60,534 bases of DNA, from the NCBI GenBank assembly GCA_019359245.1, contig JAHHHR010000047.1, forward strand, positions 1 to 60,534, in the 5' to 3' direction. Numbering within the stretch: position 1 is the stretch's first letter; every line of letters begins with the position of its first letter. The DNA is from Nostoc desertorum CM1-VF14. GTDB lineage: Bacteria; Cyanobacteriota; Cyanobacteriia; Cyanobacteriales; Nostocaceae. A program made the position numbers and the translations under genes. The notes below the pieces were generated by a model, which was given only the letters and a program-made list of their open reading frames with translations, was not told where the DNA came from and made no database searches. Below are positions 10,232 through 19,180 of the stretch, one piece after another.

Positions 10232-12772
10232 CTATTTATATTTCTGAGAATTATGACAAGGTGAGTCTGATAAAGAACCGTAAGAAACTACTTCTTTTGG
10301 TTTAGTTGTAAAACTTACTGTACCATTTCCATTGTTCTTCCATCCTTGTGCTTCTACATATTCTTGGTCTACTTCAATCTGTATTGGCTGTTGTGACTGT
10401 TTAGTAGAAATAGGTTGTCGCTCATCTCTCCAGCCATAAGTACTATTGAGAGGATCGCTTGGGCTTTGTGGAATACCCCCAGATCCTCTGTCCACAAACT
10501 CATTAGGTGCTTTACCCGATTGCGTAGCGCAAATATGAGCAACTGTAGGAATATTAATTGCTGGTGGAACGAACGCTGCTTTAATGAAATCAAATTGTAA
10601 AGTATTTATTTGAACTATACCGGCAATTCCTCTGTCTGAAGTAGCTGTAATCTTACTATCAAAAGAAGAAAAGATTCCTTGAGTATTGATAGTGACATTA
10701 CCACCTCGCCCCTCAAAGGCATTTGCTGTAATCTTGCTATTTTCTAAAAGAAGCAATAGTTCCGTATTAATATTAATGTTCCCACCGTTCCCTTTGGTTT
10801 CTTGCTGTCCAGCAGTTGTAGAGATATTGCTATTGCCTAATAATACATTGTTCGTATTGAAGATAATGTCACCTCCCTCACCCACGGCAGTAGTCGCGGT
10901 AACGCCTCCGTTGTTTGTAATGTTAACGTCCTTAGCTTTAATTTCAAGGATTCCTGCATTGCCTGAGCCATTATTTCTAACACTAACTTGAGCATTATTA
11001 TCAATATTCACTTGTTCAGCATTAATAATTAATTTGCCTGCATCTCCAGTAGGAGTAGGAGGTACTCTATTAAATCTAGCCCTCAAACTATTATCTAGAA
11101 TATCTCCTGATGAATTTATAAAACTAGGAACTTTTGAATTTGAATCTACTCCTGAAATATCTACTGAACCAGAAGTGTTAATATTAAGATTTCCAGCGTT
11201 TCCAAACGATACGGTACTTGTAGATATACCCGCACCATCTCTGATAATTAGCTTTGAGGTATTAATTTCCACATTCCCAGCATTACCACTACCAAAAGTA
11301 GCAGCATTAATTATACTAGGTCCGACAATAGGCGACCTACCTATAATATTTATGGTATTATTTGCATTTATTAAAACATTACCTCCTTTCCCACTATTAA
11401 AAGTTGTAGCTCCTAAACTGCTTCCATTCTTAAGCGTAATATTTTGTGTACTTAATTTTAAATCCCCAGCATTACCAAAAGAACTAGAAGCTGTAGTTAT
11501 ATTACCCCCATCTTCTAATATCAAATTTTTGATTACTCCAGTAATATTTCCACTATCTCCATAATTAAGATAACTGAAACTATTAATAGCACCATATCCA
11601 AATTGATTAACAGAAGACGGAGTAGAGCCAGTAATCTTTAAATAATCGTTAGCATTTATTATTATTTCACCACCTGGAGCATTACTAAAAGTAGTAGTAG
11701 CTATTTGCGCTCCACCAATAGTTATTTTATTTGAATTGAGTTCAATATTTTCTCCGGGTGTATTTCCAAAGTTGCTAGTATAGATACCGCTAATACCAAA
11801 TTCTGATGCATCTTTAACTTCCAAAAATTCAGAGTTAATACTAATTTGTCCATTTTGCTTAAATCCCTGATTTTGGCTCATAATTAGCGCACCATTTAAT
11901 ACTTTTACATCGTTTCCCCGAATATTAATAGTATTTCCTTCACCTTCTGTACTGTTAACATAAACTAAAGCATTCTTTAAAAAGGTTATATCCCTAAAAC
12001 TTAATTTTTTTTCATAGGTTAATAATAACCTTTTGTTTTCTGGCTTAATATTAACTTCCCCTTGCTCTATACTTGCTAAATCAATCCTTCCATTTTTGGT
12101 ACTAAGGATTCCTCCATCCAATAATATTTTTCCTCCTATTAAAGCTAGGGTATTTCCAGGCTTTACTTGTAAACCCGTAAAAATTGTACTTGCATCTATA
12201 GGGGATCTCAAGATAGAGTTCTGAATGGGGAAACCATTGCCTTGCACATTAATTTCTCCCACGGTAGTATCATAAAACTGCAACCCAACAGGTACATTTA
12301 ATGTTAGCAAAGGAGAATATTGAGGTTCTATAGCACTAAATTCTATACCATCAGTAAATTTAATGCTATTTGCTGTAGTTGCTAAAAAAGAACCACCAAT
12401 GTCTAATCGAGCATTTGTTCCAAAAGTGATCCCGCTTGGATTCATCAAATATAAGTTAGCTGTTCCATTGGCTTTTATCAGTCCATCAATATTAGAAATT
12501 AATCCACCAGTAACTCTAGTAATAATATTTTGAACATTTAAAGGATTATTAAATATAACTGTGTTATCGATAGGTATAGAAAAGTCCTGAAAACTATGAA
12601 AAAGGTTGTTTCCTACCTGAGTTCCCTCTTGAATAATTCGATTATTTCCTTCTATTTTAATATCAGTGTTATTAGGTAGAGTAATATCTGGAGTAATTTG
12701 AGCCTCACAAGGAAAGATAGCTGCAAAAGAAGTAATAACTGTAATTACAAACGTATTGATAATAATCTTCAT
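10232..12772 (-). CDS. Filamentous-haemagglutinin-type exoprotein (TpsA)
   Basis: The protein has 846 residues. A signal peptide (about 1-25, ending C-E-A) is followed by the TPS secretion domain: I-x-Q-E-G-T-Q-V-G-x-N-L-F-H-S-F, then the N-P-x-G-I-T-F-G motif near 110. The body is a repetitive beta-helix with many I-N-T/I-N-A-x and G-N-A-G-x-x-x-I strands (about 190-720). The C-terminal 120 residues contain two widely spaced cysteines, a G-R-G/D-R-G-S-G-G-I-P-Q-S-P turn and a conserved tail seen in cyanobacterial homologues. It would be exported through the neighbouring TpsB and displayed on or released from the surface. Adhesion is the usual role. No toxin domain is visible. Confidence 0.9.
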   Translation of the reverse strand: MKIIINTFVITVITSFAAIFPCEAQITPDITLPNNTDIKIEGNNRIIQEGTQVGNNLFHSFQDFSIPIDNTVIFNNPLNVQNIITRVTGGLISNIDGLIKANGTANLYLMNPSGITFGTNARLDIGGSFLATTANSIKFTDGIEFSAIEPQYSPLLTLNVPVGLQFYDTTVGEINVQGNGFPIQNSILRSPIDASTIFTGLQVKPGNTLALIGGKILLDGGILSTKNGRIDLASIEQGEVNIKPENKRLLLTYEKKLSFRDITFLKNALVYVNSTEGEGNTINIRGNDVKVLNGALIMSQNQGFKQNGQISINSEFLEVKDASEFGISGIYTSNFGNTPGENIELNSNKITIGGAQIATTTFSNAPGGEIIINANDYLKITGSTPSSVNQFGYGAINSFSYLNYGDSGNITGVIKNLILEDGGNITTASSSFGNAGDLKLSTQNITLKNGSSLGATTFNSGKGGNVLINANNTINIIGRSPIVGPSIINAATFGSGNAGNVEINTSKLIIRDGAGISTSTVSFGNAGNLNINTSGSVDISGVDSNSKVPSFINSSGDILDNSLRARFNRVPPTPTGDAGKLIINAEQVNIDNNAQVSVRNNGSGNAGILEIKAKDVNITNNGGVTATTAVGEGGDIIFNTNNVLLGNSNISTTAGQQETKGNGGNININTELLLLLENSKITANAFEGRGGNVTINTQGIFSSFDSKITATSDRGIAGIVQINTLQFDFIKAAFVPPAINIPTVAHICATQSGKAPNEFVDRGSGGIPQSPSDPLNSTYGWRDERQPISTKQSQQPIQIEVDQEYVEAQGWKNNGNGTVSFTTKPKEVVSYGSLSDSPCHNSQKYK

Positions 12773-12923
12773 AAAGTTTTCGTATTTTTAAGTAAGAACG
12801 TAAATTTTGATTAATAAACAAAAATAGCTTTTAGATCCTTATTAGAGAACATTTTTAAAAGGATTCAGGGATAAACTTTGAAGCATTTCTGGTTAGATAT
12901 TCAATTAGCTTAAAGTTATAGCT

Positions 12924-13024
12924 AAGTAGGTAGACATAAATTTAACTATGTAAAAAAAGCAAAACATTTGTTATTGCTTCACTCCCGCAATAACATAGTT
13001 CCAAATTTTATCGCCTACCTACTT
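12924..13024. repeat. MITE-like inverted repeat related to IS630 ends
   Basis: The left arm AAGTAGGTAG...AAATTTAACTATGT pairs with the right arm ACATAGTT..AAATT..CTACCTACTT around a centre containing a second small stem. The ends resemble the terminal repeats of the IS630 element at 37148-38442 (AAGTCGGCG..AAATTTATAACTATGTAA). It is therefore probably a non-autonomous derivative of that family. It also sits where a terminator for the gene at 13041 would be. Confidence 0.6.
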
Positions 13025-13040
13025 GTTTTATTTAAAGATG

Positions 13041-13733
13041 TTATGCTGCTTCTATCGTGTCGGTGTCCTTAAGGACATAATCAATTACTTTAAATACTGC
13101 CTGAACTTTACGGGTGCGCCATTCATCAACTAATTTTTGCACTTGCCTTGCAGGCATTCGCCGCATCATTGCTTCATAAAGGTAGGCAGCATGACCTGTT
13201 TCATCTTTGGCGATGCTTAACATCCCCAACTTTAAGTTATGAGTGATGCGCTCATCATCAGGCAATACATTTGCCATTCGCATATAGTCTTTACCAGCAT
13301 CTAACTCCATAATATAGGTACTTGCCATAAAGATATCCCAGTCAATCACGGCAGGGCTAAGTTGTTCTTTGCTATAACCTTCATAGTAAGCGGCAAAGAG
13401 AGGACTACGCCCTTGTCTTGATTGATTTTTAGGTGCAATTTCAGGCTCTGAATCTATGGAATTTTTATCTATTTGCTTCAACGCATGAGCAAAAATTTGG
13501 CTATGCTTAGTCTCATCCAACGCGTGTTTTTTTAATTTTTCTGCTAGCCATGTATTACCTTCATTAGCTGCACGCTCACTAAGTGCAGATAAAAATCCAA
13601 CGGAGCCAGCCTCTGATAGATGTAAACCCTTAAGTACAATAGGGCGAGTTTTAGAGTCACGGATCTGAGAAGCAGTATAGTAAGCAACAGCTCCTGAGCT
13701 TGCTAGATGCATGAGATAAGTCAAAAAATTCAT
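13041..13733 (-). CDS. Ferritin-like di-iron protein
   Basis: The protein has 230 residues and is all helical. It carries a ferritin-like di-iron pattern: a Glu in S-E-A-G near residue 41, E-T-K-H at about 74-77, a Glu in I-M-E-L-D-A-G near 146 and E-T-G-H at about 181-184. Two E-x-x-H motifs on separate helices with partner carboxylates fit a di-iron oxygenase or iron/peroxide-handling protein. The substrate cannot be told from sequence; it is too divergent for me to call MiaE or rubrerythrin. The gene is monocistronic, with 268 bases (including a MITE) separating it from the start of the haemagglutinin gene. Confidence 0.75.
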   Translation of the reverse strand: MNFLTYLMHLASSGAVAYYTASQIRDSKTRPIVLKGLHLSEAGSVGFLSALSERAANEGNTWLAEKLKKHALDETKHSQIFAHALKQIDKNSIDSEPEIAPKNQSRQGRSPLFAAYYEGYSKEQLSPAVIDWDIFMASTYIMELDAGKDYMRMANVLPDDERITHNLKLGMLSIAKDETGHAAYLYEAMMRRMPARQVQKLVDEWRTRKVQAVFKVIDYVLKDTDTIEAA

Positions 13734-14253
13734 GAGGTATTTATGCTAAGTTTTGTAAGCTACATTTCTTATAGTAGTACTCTAAATGCATTTTAAAGTC
13801 TTTTAGAACGACTTTTGTGATGCTAATGGTGATAGCAAAAGTTATCTCAATTTTTAAGTTTGGCATCTGTTGCGTCTTCTAGTAAATTATCTAGTTAATT
13901 CAAATCAGGTTTTATACTATGTTGCTAGTTACTAATAATTACAGTTTTTTACATTAAAGCTTTCTTTTAGGATTGCTAATTTAAGACTAACTTTGCAAGT
14001 TAAAATCATGATTTTAATCTTGAATTTAAGCTGGCAGCATTTATCTGCTTGATATTAGATGCTTAAAACCTAAGAAAACTTTGAAATTGCGAATTTTAGC
14101 CTTAATTGCTATTTTCTAGCCCCTAATAGTACAATGGCTTATCTATAACTACTGAAGTTTTATCGCAAATATAAGAAAGGGATTAATTTATTAAGAAATC
14201 AAACAGCTATGTATTTGGAAGCCCGACTTGGTGTGTAAAGTAATACTCAAATG
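13734..14253. other. AT-rich intergenic region
   Basis: No reading frame with coding character is seen on either strand in these 520 bases. It should include the promoter of the ferritin-like gene near 13740-13900 and the 3' end of the transcript from 14254-14973. Short symmetric AT-rich stretches such as AAAATCATGATTTT near 14003 are present. I see nothing else. Confidence 0.5.
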
Positions 14254-14973
14254 CTACTCTTCATCATCCTCATAATCGAAATCATCATCACCGTGTTCTT
14301 CATACCACTTTCTTTCTTCCTCCAAAGCGATTTCTCTCTCTATGCTTTTCCTTTCTAAAATTTCCCTCTCTAACTTTTCTATTTCTTGCCTTTCTCTTTC
14401 ACGTATTTCTGTTTCTATCCGTTCTCTCTCTCTGGTTTCTCTTTCAACCCGTTCTCTCTCAAGCTGAATTAATCGCCGTTCCACTTGCCTACAGTAAAAA
14501 TCCAAGGCTTTTCCAGTGACTGCTCCGGTAATTGCACCACCAGCTAAAAAGACGAGGACAGTTTTCCAGCCGCCAAAAGGATTACCACTCCACTCCAAAG
14601 TACCCTCATTGAGCCACACCAGTAGGGAGTAGACAAGAATTCCAACAACTGTATTGATTAGTGCAAAGACTTTTGGCGTCATCTCGGATTGACGGAGTAT
14701 CAGCCATTGCGCCAGACTAAGAATCACACCAAAGATTACCGCAGCGATCGCACAAAGAATAACATTACCTGGAAAAGTAAACGGATCTACTGCAAATCTA
14801 ATGATTAGCGTGATAGTAATCGGGGCAGAGAGCAAAAAGCTCAGGAGTAAGCTAGTACTAATGGCAAGAAACCAGTAGCGACCGAGATAACCCAGGCGAA
14901 ATTCTAACAACAACTCTTGTACTCCAAACAAAGCCGTCCAAAATGCAATACCCGCTGTCAAATAATCAAGCAT
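14254..14973 (-). CDS. Membrane protein with long charged coiled-coil tail
   Basis: The ATG at 14973 is preferred over an upstream in-frame TTG. The protein has 239 residues and about four hydrophobic segments in the first 150, some with G-x-x-x-G-type packing (F-L-A-G-G-A-I-T-G-A-V-T-G). From about 155 to the end the sequence is a run of R-E-R-E/I-E-R-E-type heptads, predicting a long cytoplasmic coiled coil that finishes in an acidic tail (D-D-D-F-D-Y-E-D-D-E-E). I do not recognise the family. The design suggests a membrane-anchored scaffold or tether. It has no operon partner. Confidence 0.65.
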   Translation of the reverse strand: MLDYLTAGIAFWTALFGVQELLLEFRLGYLGRYWFLAISTSLLLSFLLSAPITITLIIRFAVDPFTFPGNVILCAIAAVIFGVILSLAQWLILRQSEMTPKVFALINTVVGILVYSLLVWLNEGTLEWSGNPFGGWKTVLVFLAGGAITGAVTGKALDFYCRQVERRLIQLERERVERETRERERIETEIRERERQEIEKLEREILERKSIEREIALEEERKWYEEHGDDDFDYEDDEE

Positions 14974-15335
14974 TAGCCGTTGTTTTATCCGTGTGTTGAA
15001 GAGGGTATTTTCTAGAATACGCTCAAATAGTAGGCATTTTTGCAAAAGTAACAAATGCCAAGATGTTGGGGAAAGGTTACTAGGAAAGGGAAAATTCCAT
15101 CCCTTTTCCTTTTCCCCACAAATGCCAATAAGTTTAGTATTTTGTTGCTGTGGTGTCTCTGGTATGGTGGTTTTTTAAAAGGTCTTATATTTGGTAGTGC
15201 CTTGAGACTGCCAAATATAAAAAGCAATGGAAAACCCCATTCAAGGTATTGTTGGGGGTAAAGATAAGAAACACTATATTCAATGATGACACAACTCAAT
15301 ATTTGTTCAACTGCTATCAGCCTGGAGGTGGAATA
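14974..15335. other. Divergent intergenic region with two hairpins
   Basis: The region separates two divergent genes. A hairpin at about 15064-15120 pairs GGGGAAAGG..GGAAAGGGA with TCCCTTTTCC..TTTTCCCC and is flanked by a direct repeat AAATGCCAA. A second hairpin at 15185-15220 pairs TTATATTTGGTAGT with ACTGCCAAATATAA (one G-T pair). The frames crossing this region have no coding character. Promoters for both flanking genes should lie here. Confidence 0.5.
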
Positions 15336-15836
15336 ATGAACAAACCGCCATCCAGACGCAAGAAAGCTATCCCTGCGGCATCTGGGGAACCAAAGCCAGC
15401 GACTGACTCTGCTCCCGAAAATACTTCTATCCAAGACAACCCAGCTTCAGCAACTATCACGGTTACGGCTGTTGAAGTAAAAGAGTTGACCGACCAAGAA
15501 CAAAGCTTACGCTTGCAATTGGAACGCCGTGTAGAACGTGCATTTTTAGAAGCGGGTCAGGCGTTAATGGAGTTGAGAGACAGACGGCTATACCGTTCCA
15601 CGCACCGAACTTTTGAGGAATACTGCCGCGAACGCTTTGGTTACAGCCGTGATGCAGCGTACTTGAAGATTTCGGCTACTGCTGTTTACGAGAACCTTCA
15701 AAAGTTTTTGCCGACCAATGGTCAGCAAATTCCAATGCCGACCAACGAACGACAACTGCGGTTTTTGGCGAAAGCCGAGTTGGAACCGACTGTGCAAGCA
15801 GATGTATGGCAACAGGCAGTAGAGCAAGCTAAATAA
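15336..15836 (+). CDS. Hypothetical accessory-DNA protein, short form
   Basis: The ATG at 15336 follows a strong GGAGGTGG ribosome-binding site, so the in-frame upstream extension is rejected. The product has 166 residues. A basic, Ala/Pro-rich N-terminus (about 1-45) is followed by the conserved pattern F-L-E-A-G-Q-A-L-M-E-L-R-D-R-R-L-Y, T-F-E-E-Y-C and E-R-Q-L-R-F-L-A-K. It is a paralogue of the protein at the left window edge. Relatives I know from Nostoc plasmids continue for 100-200 residues beyond this point; here a stop follows V-E-Q-A-K, so this copy is probably truncated. DNA binding is inference. Confidence 0.7.
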   Translation: MNKPPSRRKKAIPAASGEPKPATDSAPENTSIQDNPASATITVTAVEVKELTDQEQSLRLQLERRVERAFLEAGQALMELRDRRLYRSTHRTFEEYCRERFGYSRDAAYLKISATAVYENLQKFLPTNGQQIPMPTNERQLRFLAKAELEPTVQADVWQQAVEQAK

Positions 15837-15959
15837 CTCATTTCAAGATCCGCCAGTTAAGCGCTGAGTTAACGAAGTTGGAGAAAACTGGGTGGGTTTA
15901 AGATAAAATAGCCGTCTTCGATTCAAGTCACATATCTTTTTGCGGGCAGTCCTAAACAA

Positions 15960-15995
15960 GTGAGGATACGCCGCACTCGTGCAGCACATCCTCAC
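15960..15995. terminator. Bidirectional terminator hairpin between convergent genes
   Basis: GTGAGGAT and ATCCTCAC form the outer stem and GCAC/GTGC the inner stem. The hairpin lies between the 3' ends of the genes at 15836 (+) and 16038 (-). Confidence 0.6.
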
Positions 15996-16037
15996 CCTAA
16001 GACTATTTATTAATTTTAGAGCGCTAAACTGAATGCT

Positions 16038-16775
16038 TTAGTAAGGGCTAGCTGTAGGTCTGACAATAATTTCACTAACATCAACATCATCAGGCTGTTT
16101 GATCGCAAATAGAATTGCGCGGGCGATCGCCTCAGCAGGAATGGATAATTTGCGAAATTTCTGCATTTCAATTCTGGCAGTTTCATCACTGATGCTGTCG
16201 GCTAACTCCGACTCTGTGACTCCCGGCGAAATCACCGTTACTCGAATGTCGCCACCTACCTCTTGTCTCAATCCTTCTGAAATAGCGCCAACCGCGAACT
16301 TAGTCGCACAGTAAACAGCCGCAGTGGGAGACACTGTGTGTCCACCAATCGAGGAAAGATTGATAATCTGACCCGACTTTTGGGCTTTCATGACGGGAAG
16401 CGCTGCTGCGATGCCGTACAAGACCCCTTTGATATTGACATCAATCATGCGATCCCATTCTTCAACTTTCAGTTGATCGAGAGTCGATAGCGGCATGATG
16501 CCAGCATTATTAATCAGGACATCGACGCGATCAAACTTGCTCTGGGCAAGTTGCACGATCGCTTCTAGCTGACTGCGTTGAGTCACATCGAGCGCCTGAT
16601 ATTCAGCTATGCCACCCTCTGCGTCAATGTCCTTGACAATAGTTTCAAGGCGATCGGTGCGACGTGCGCCCAAAACAACTTTTGCGCCATTTTTTGCCAG
16701 CATCCGAGCTGTAGCTTCACCGATGCCGCTACTGGCTCCAGTGATGATAATGACTTTTCCATTTACGTTCGACAT
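16038..16775 (-). CDS. Short-chain dehydrogenase/reductase (classical SDR, NADP-dependent)
   Basis: The protein has 245 residues, normal for a classical SDR. It has the cofactor motif TGASSGIG near residue 12, the NADP-favouring basic residues A-R-R-T-D-R-L, N-N-A-G near 89, a catalytic Ser in L-S-S-I-G-G, Y-x-x-x-K as Y-C-A-T-K near 155, and the P-G-x-T-E-S-E motif. It resembles the YdfG-like group with broad alcohol or aldehyde substrates. A divergent AraC-family regulator lies just upstream, and this pairing usually means the regulator controls the reductase in response to a small molecule. The physiological substrate is unknown. Confidence 0.9.
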   Translation of the reverse strand: MSNVNGKVIIITGASSGIGEATARMLAKNGAKVVLGARRTDRLETIVKDIDAEGGIAEYQALDVTQRSQLEAIVQLAQSKFDRVDVLINNAGIMPLSTLDQLKVEEWDRMIDVNIKGVLYGIAAALPVMKAQKSGQIINLSSIGGHTVSPTAAVYCATKFAVGAISEGLRQEVGGDIRVTVISPGVTESELADSISDETARIEMQKFRKLSIPAEAIARAILFAIKQPDDVDVSEIIVRPTASPY

Positions 16776-16979
16776 TGCAATCTCCTATTTTTTTGATGTC
16801 ACTGGAAATTTGATGTTGTTTTCTTGAAACAGATGTGTTCATATTAGGAGTCAAAGCAATGAGTTTAAATACACAGACCTCGCATTTTATTGCCTAATCC
16901 TCCAAATTCAGATTTCATGAATCGATTAGGATGTTCTACAATGTTCAACGAAGCGGGGTTCAATAAGCCAAGGAACCGT
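16776..16979. promoter_or_regulatory. Divergent promoter region between SDR and AraC genes
   Basis: The two start codons face away from each other across about 200 bases. The region should contain both promoters and the AraC-protein operator. No clear operator half-sites could be picked out by eye. Confidence 0.45.
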
Positions 16980-17903
16980 ATGGCGATCGCAGATCAATGC
17001 AATGAATTGGCGGCATTAGTCACTCAACAAACCGACGGCAAAGGCAATGGTTTTCATAAAACAACGATAGAACAACTAGAATTTCAGCGAGAATCGTCTG
17101 TTCCCACTGCACTACATAGCGTCAGTGAACCGCTCCTCGCCATCCTAGTTCAGGGTAAAAAGGAAGTTTTGCTGGGTGAGGAAACCTATTGTTATGGCGC
17201 TGCTCAATATTTAGTCGTCTCGGTTGATTTGCCGTTGAGCGCATTTATTGTCGAGGCAACCCCAGAACAGCCGTATTTAGGATTCAAGCTAAATTTAGAT
17301 CCCCGTCAACTCTGCGATATCATTACGTCCCAACCCAGTGCGTTGGCAAAGCCTCTGAGTATGAGAATCGAAAGCCAGAAAAAGAACTCTATCAGAGGTT
17401 TATTCGTCAGCACTGCCGATGCTCCCTTGCTCGATTGTGCGATCAGACTGGCACGGCTTTTGGATACGCCCCAAGACATCCCGATTTTGGCACCGCTAAT
17501 TATCCGCGAAATCTACTATCGCCTTTTGATAGGGGAACAAAGCGAAGCGGTTCGCCAGATTGCAACATCTGGTAGCAATATGCAGCGGATTGCTTCAGTC
17601 ATCAAGCTGATCAAGGCTGATTTTGTTCAGCCAATGCGGGTTGATAATCTGGCAGAACTTGCCAGGATGTCTCCTTCATCATTTCATCACCATTTCAAAG
17701 CAGTGACATCCATGAGTCCGCTGCAATATCAAAAGCAATTAAGGCTCTTGGAAGCACGTCGCCTAATGCTGGCGGAAAACTCTGATGCGGCTAATGCTGC
17801 CTATCGAGTGGGCTATGAGAGCCAATCACAGTTCAGCCGCGAATATTCTCGCCTATTTGGTGCGCCCCCGATTCGGGATATTGCGCGTTTGCGTACTGCT
17901 TGA
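16980..17903 (+). CDS. AraC-family transcriptional regulator
   Basis: I prefer the ATG at 16980, which follows AAGGAAC, to the in-frame TTG at 16890; this gives 307 residues. The N-terminal half is the AraC_N cupin-like sensor domain (L-A-I-L-V-Q-G-K-K-E-V-L-L-G-E). The C-terminal part has two HTH motifs: M-R-V-D-N-L-A-E-L-A-x-M-S-x-S-S-F-H-H-H-F-K near 205-227 and A-A-Y-R-V-G-Y-E-S-Q-S-Q-F-S-R-E-Y near 265-285. The typical F-G-x-P-P-x-R tail is present. It probably controls the divergent SDR gene and itself. Confidence 0.9.
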   Translation: MAIADQCNELAALVTQQTDGKGNGFHKTTIEQLEFQRESSVPTALHSVSEPLLAILVQGKKEVLLGEETYCYGAAQYLVVSVDLPLSAFIVEATPEQPYLGFKLNLDPRQLCDIITSQPSALAKPLSMRIESQKKNSIRGLFVSTADAPLLDCAIRLARLLDTPQDIPILAPLIIREIYYRLLIGEQSEAVRQIATSGSNMQRIASVIKLIKADFVQPMRVDNLAELARMSPSSFHHHFKAVTSMSPLQYQKQLRLLEARRLMLAENSDAANAAYRVGYESQSQFSREYSRLFGAPPIRDIARLRTA

Positions 17904-18067
17904 GTGCAGCCTGTTGAGAATGTCAAGTTTACGCGATCGCCCCTAACGCTTTCAATTTCACAGGGACAAAAGCTGTCGTCGCCGCTCGTAGCCAGCCTGG
18001 ACTGGTGTCACTGTAACCGTAAGATGAGCAACTTTGAAAGCGTCATCCCTCAAGGATGTTGCTGGTA

Positions 18068-18721
18068 CTAGAAAGGAGAGATTTTCACCCAGACATTATG
18101 GTTGTGATAAAAATCACCACGTTGTTCTAATGTAAACCCACCAAGCAATAGTCCCAACCATACTTCTACCATTGGCATTTCCAGCGCACGTTGCAGTTTA
18201 ACTAAAGAAATCTCATCTTTGACATTTATCAGGTAGTTAGCGATTGCATTTTGCCATTTTGGCACATCTTCATCTGATGCCAGGTTGTGGACATCTTCTA
18301 AAGTTGTCACCTCATCGAGCATTGCCAAAACATTCGCTTTTTCAACAGGTGCTGCTACAGAATCACCCAACTCAGTAGGAGATGAAAATTGGTGTGGGCC
18401 GTGTGGTTTAAAGGTTTGTGGTGTTTGCGGTTCAATCAAATCATCTAAATCTAGGTGCATTGTTGTCCGCACTAGACCAGCAAAGAGATCGGTGCTAACA
18501 ACAGGCCCCAAAAGACTATTGCGATCGCGGGTATCTTGCAACAGCACTTCGGCACGAGACTTAAGAATGTCTGCAATCTGACTGAAGGCAAGCGCTGCGG
18601 TTGATAACTGTGCCTCCAAGGGTAAATTTTCTAGCTCCGCATCTAAACATTCCCACATCGGTACAAGTGAGGATGTCGCTGGAGATTCAGACAACTCATC
18701 TAATACATCCCAGATGGTCAT
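18068..18721 (-). CDS. Cyanobacterial hypothetical protein in integrase operon
   Basis: The ATG at 18721 is chosen because the upstream in-frame TTG lies inside the AAAATTC tandem repeat. The 217-residue product is acidic at its N-terminus and predicted mostly helical (W-D-V-L-D-E-L-S-E-S, and a helical C-terminal domain L-V-K-L-Q-R-A-L-E-M). No catalytic motif is visible and I do not recognise it. It is on the same strand as the zinc-finger-like protein and tyrosine recombinase to the right, and was probably their third operon member before the four-helix cassette inserted. Confidence 0.6.
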   Translation of the reverse strand: MTIWDVLDELSESPATSSLVPMWECLDAELENLPLEAQLSTAALAFSQIADILKSRAEVLLQDTRDRNSLLGPVVSTDLFAGLVRTTMHLDLDDLIEPQTPQTFKPHGPHQFSSPTELGDSVAAPVEKANVLAMLDEVTTLEDVHNLASDEDVPKWQNAIANYLINVKDEISLVKLQRALEMPMVEVWLGLLLGGFTLEQRGDFYHNHNVWVKISPF

Positions 18722-18723
18722 AT

Positions 18724-18757
18724 CAAATTCAAAATTCAAAATTCAAAATTCAAAATT
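18724..18757. repeat. AAAATTC tandem repeat, left copy
   Basis: About four copies of a 10/8-base phase AATTCAAA unit. It matches in inverted orientation the repeat at 19181-19212, so the two bracket the four-helix-bundle gene. Confidence 0.85.
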
Positions 18758-19121
18758 ATTTGGACTCATTTTGTTTAGTTTTCACTACTATAGCTGCAAT
18801 AATTTTGATAATTTCTTCATTCTCTGTAACAAGAGGCAACAATTTATGTTCTTCAACAATAACAGTAGTAATTAATATTCTCAACCAATATTTTGTTTCT
18901 TTAGCCTCTTTTAAAGCAATTTGTAATTTACTTAGAAAATCAGCTTTACTTTGCGCTGATTGAGATTCTGCTACATTAGCACCAATAGATGTTCCAGACC
19001 TTATTAATTGTTTGTATAGAACCCTGCCTACTCCAGGTTTTTCATCTAAAATTTTACAGAGATTAACAATTCTTACTGCAAAGTTAAATGTTCTATCTGT
19101 AATATGTTGATGCTGATTCAT
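18756..19121 (-). CDS. Four-helix bundle protein (S23/IVS family)
   Basis: The protein has 121 residues. The pattern F-A-V-R-I-V-x-L, then L-x-x-Q-L-I-R-S-G-T-S-I-G-A-N-V-A-E-S, then F-x-x-K-L-x-I-A-L-K-E-A-K-E-T-x-Y-W-L is the signature of the four-helix bundle family first seen in 23S rRNA intervening sequences. The biochemical role of the family is not settled. The gene and its flanks (18724-19212) sit between two inverted AAAATTC repeat arrays, precisely between the stop of one gene and the start of the next, so it looks like a small inserted cassette. Confidence 0.88.
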   Translation of the reverse strand: MNQHQHITDRTFNFAVRIVNLCKILDEKPGVGRVLYKQLIRSGTSIGANVAESQSAQSKADFLSKLQIALKEAKETKYWLRILITTVIVEEHKLLPLVTENEEIIKIIAAIVVKTKQNESK

Positions 19122-19180
19122 TATTATAAAAATTACCTTTATAATAATTATCCTATCCTCTTTAGTACGTAATTACTAAT

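Noticed and set aside
10686..11564. Long plus-strand frames opposite the haemagglutinin gene
   Set aside because: Proline/leucine-rich antisense shadows of the repetitive beta-helix gene; no start signals.
15012..15434. Frames of 60-140 codons across 15.0-15.4 kb on both strands
   Set aside because: They run through hairpins and the promoter region and overlap better-supported genes.
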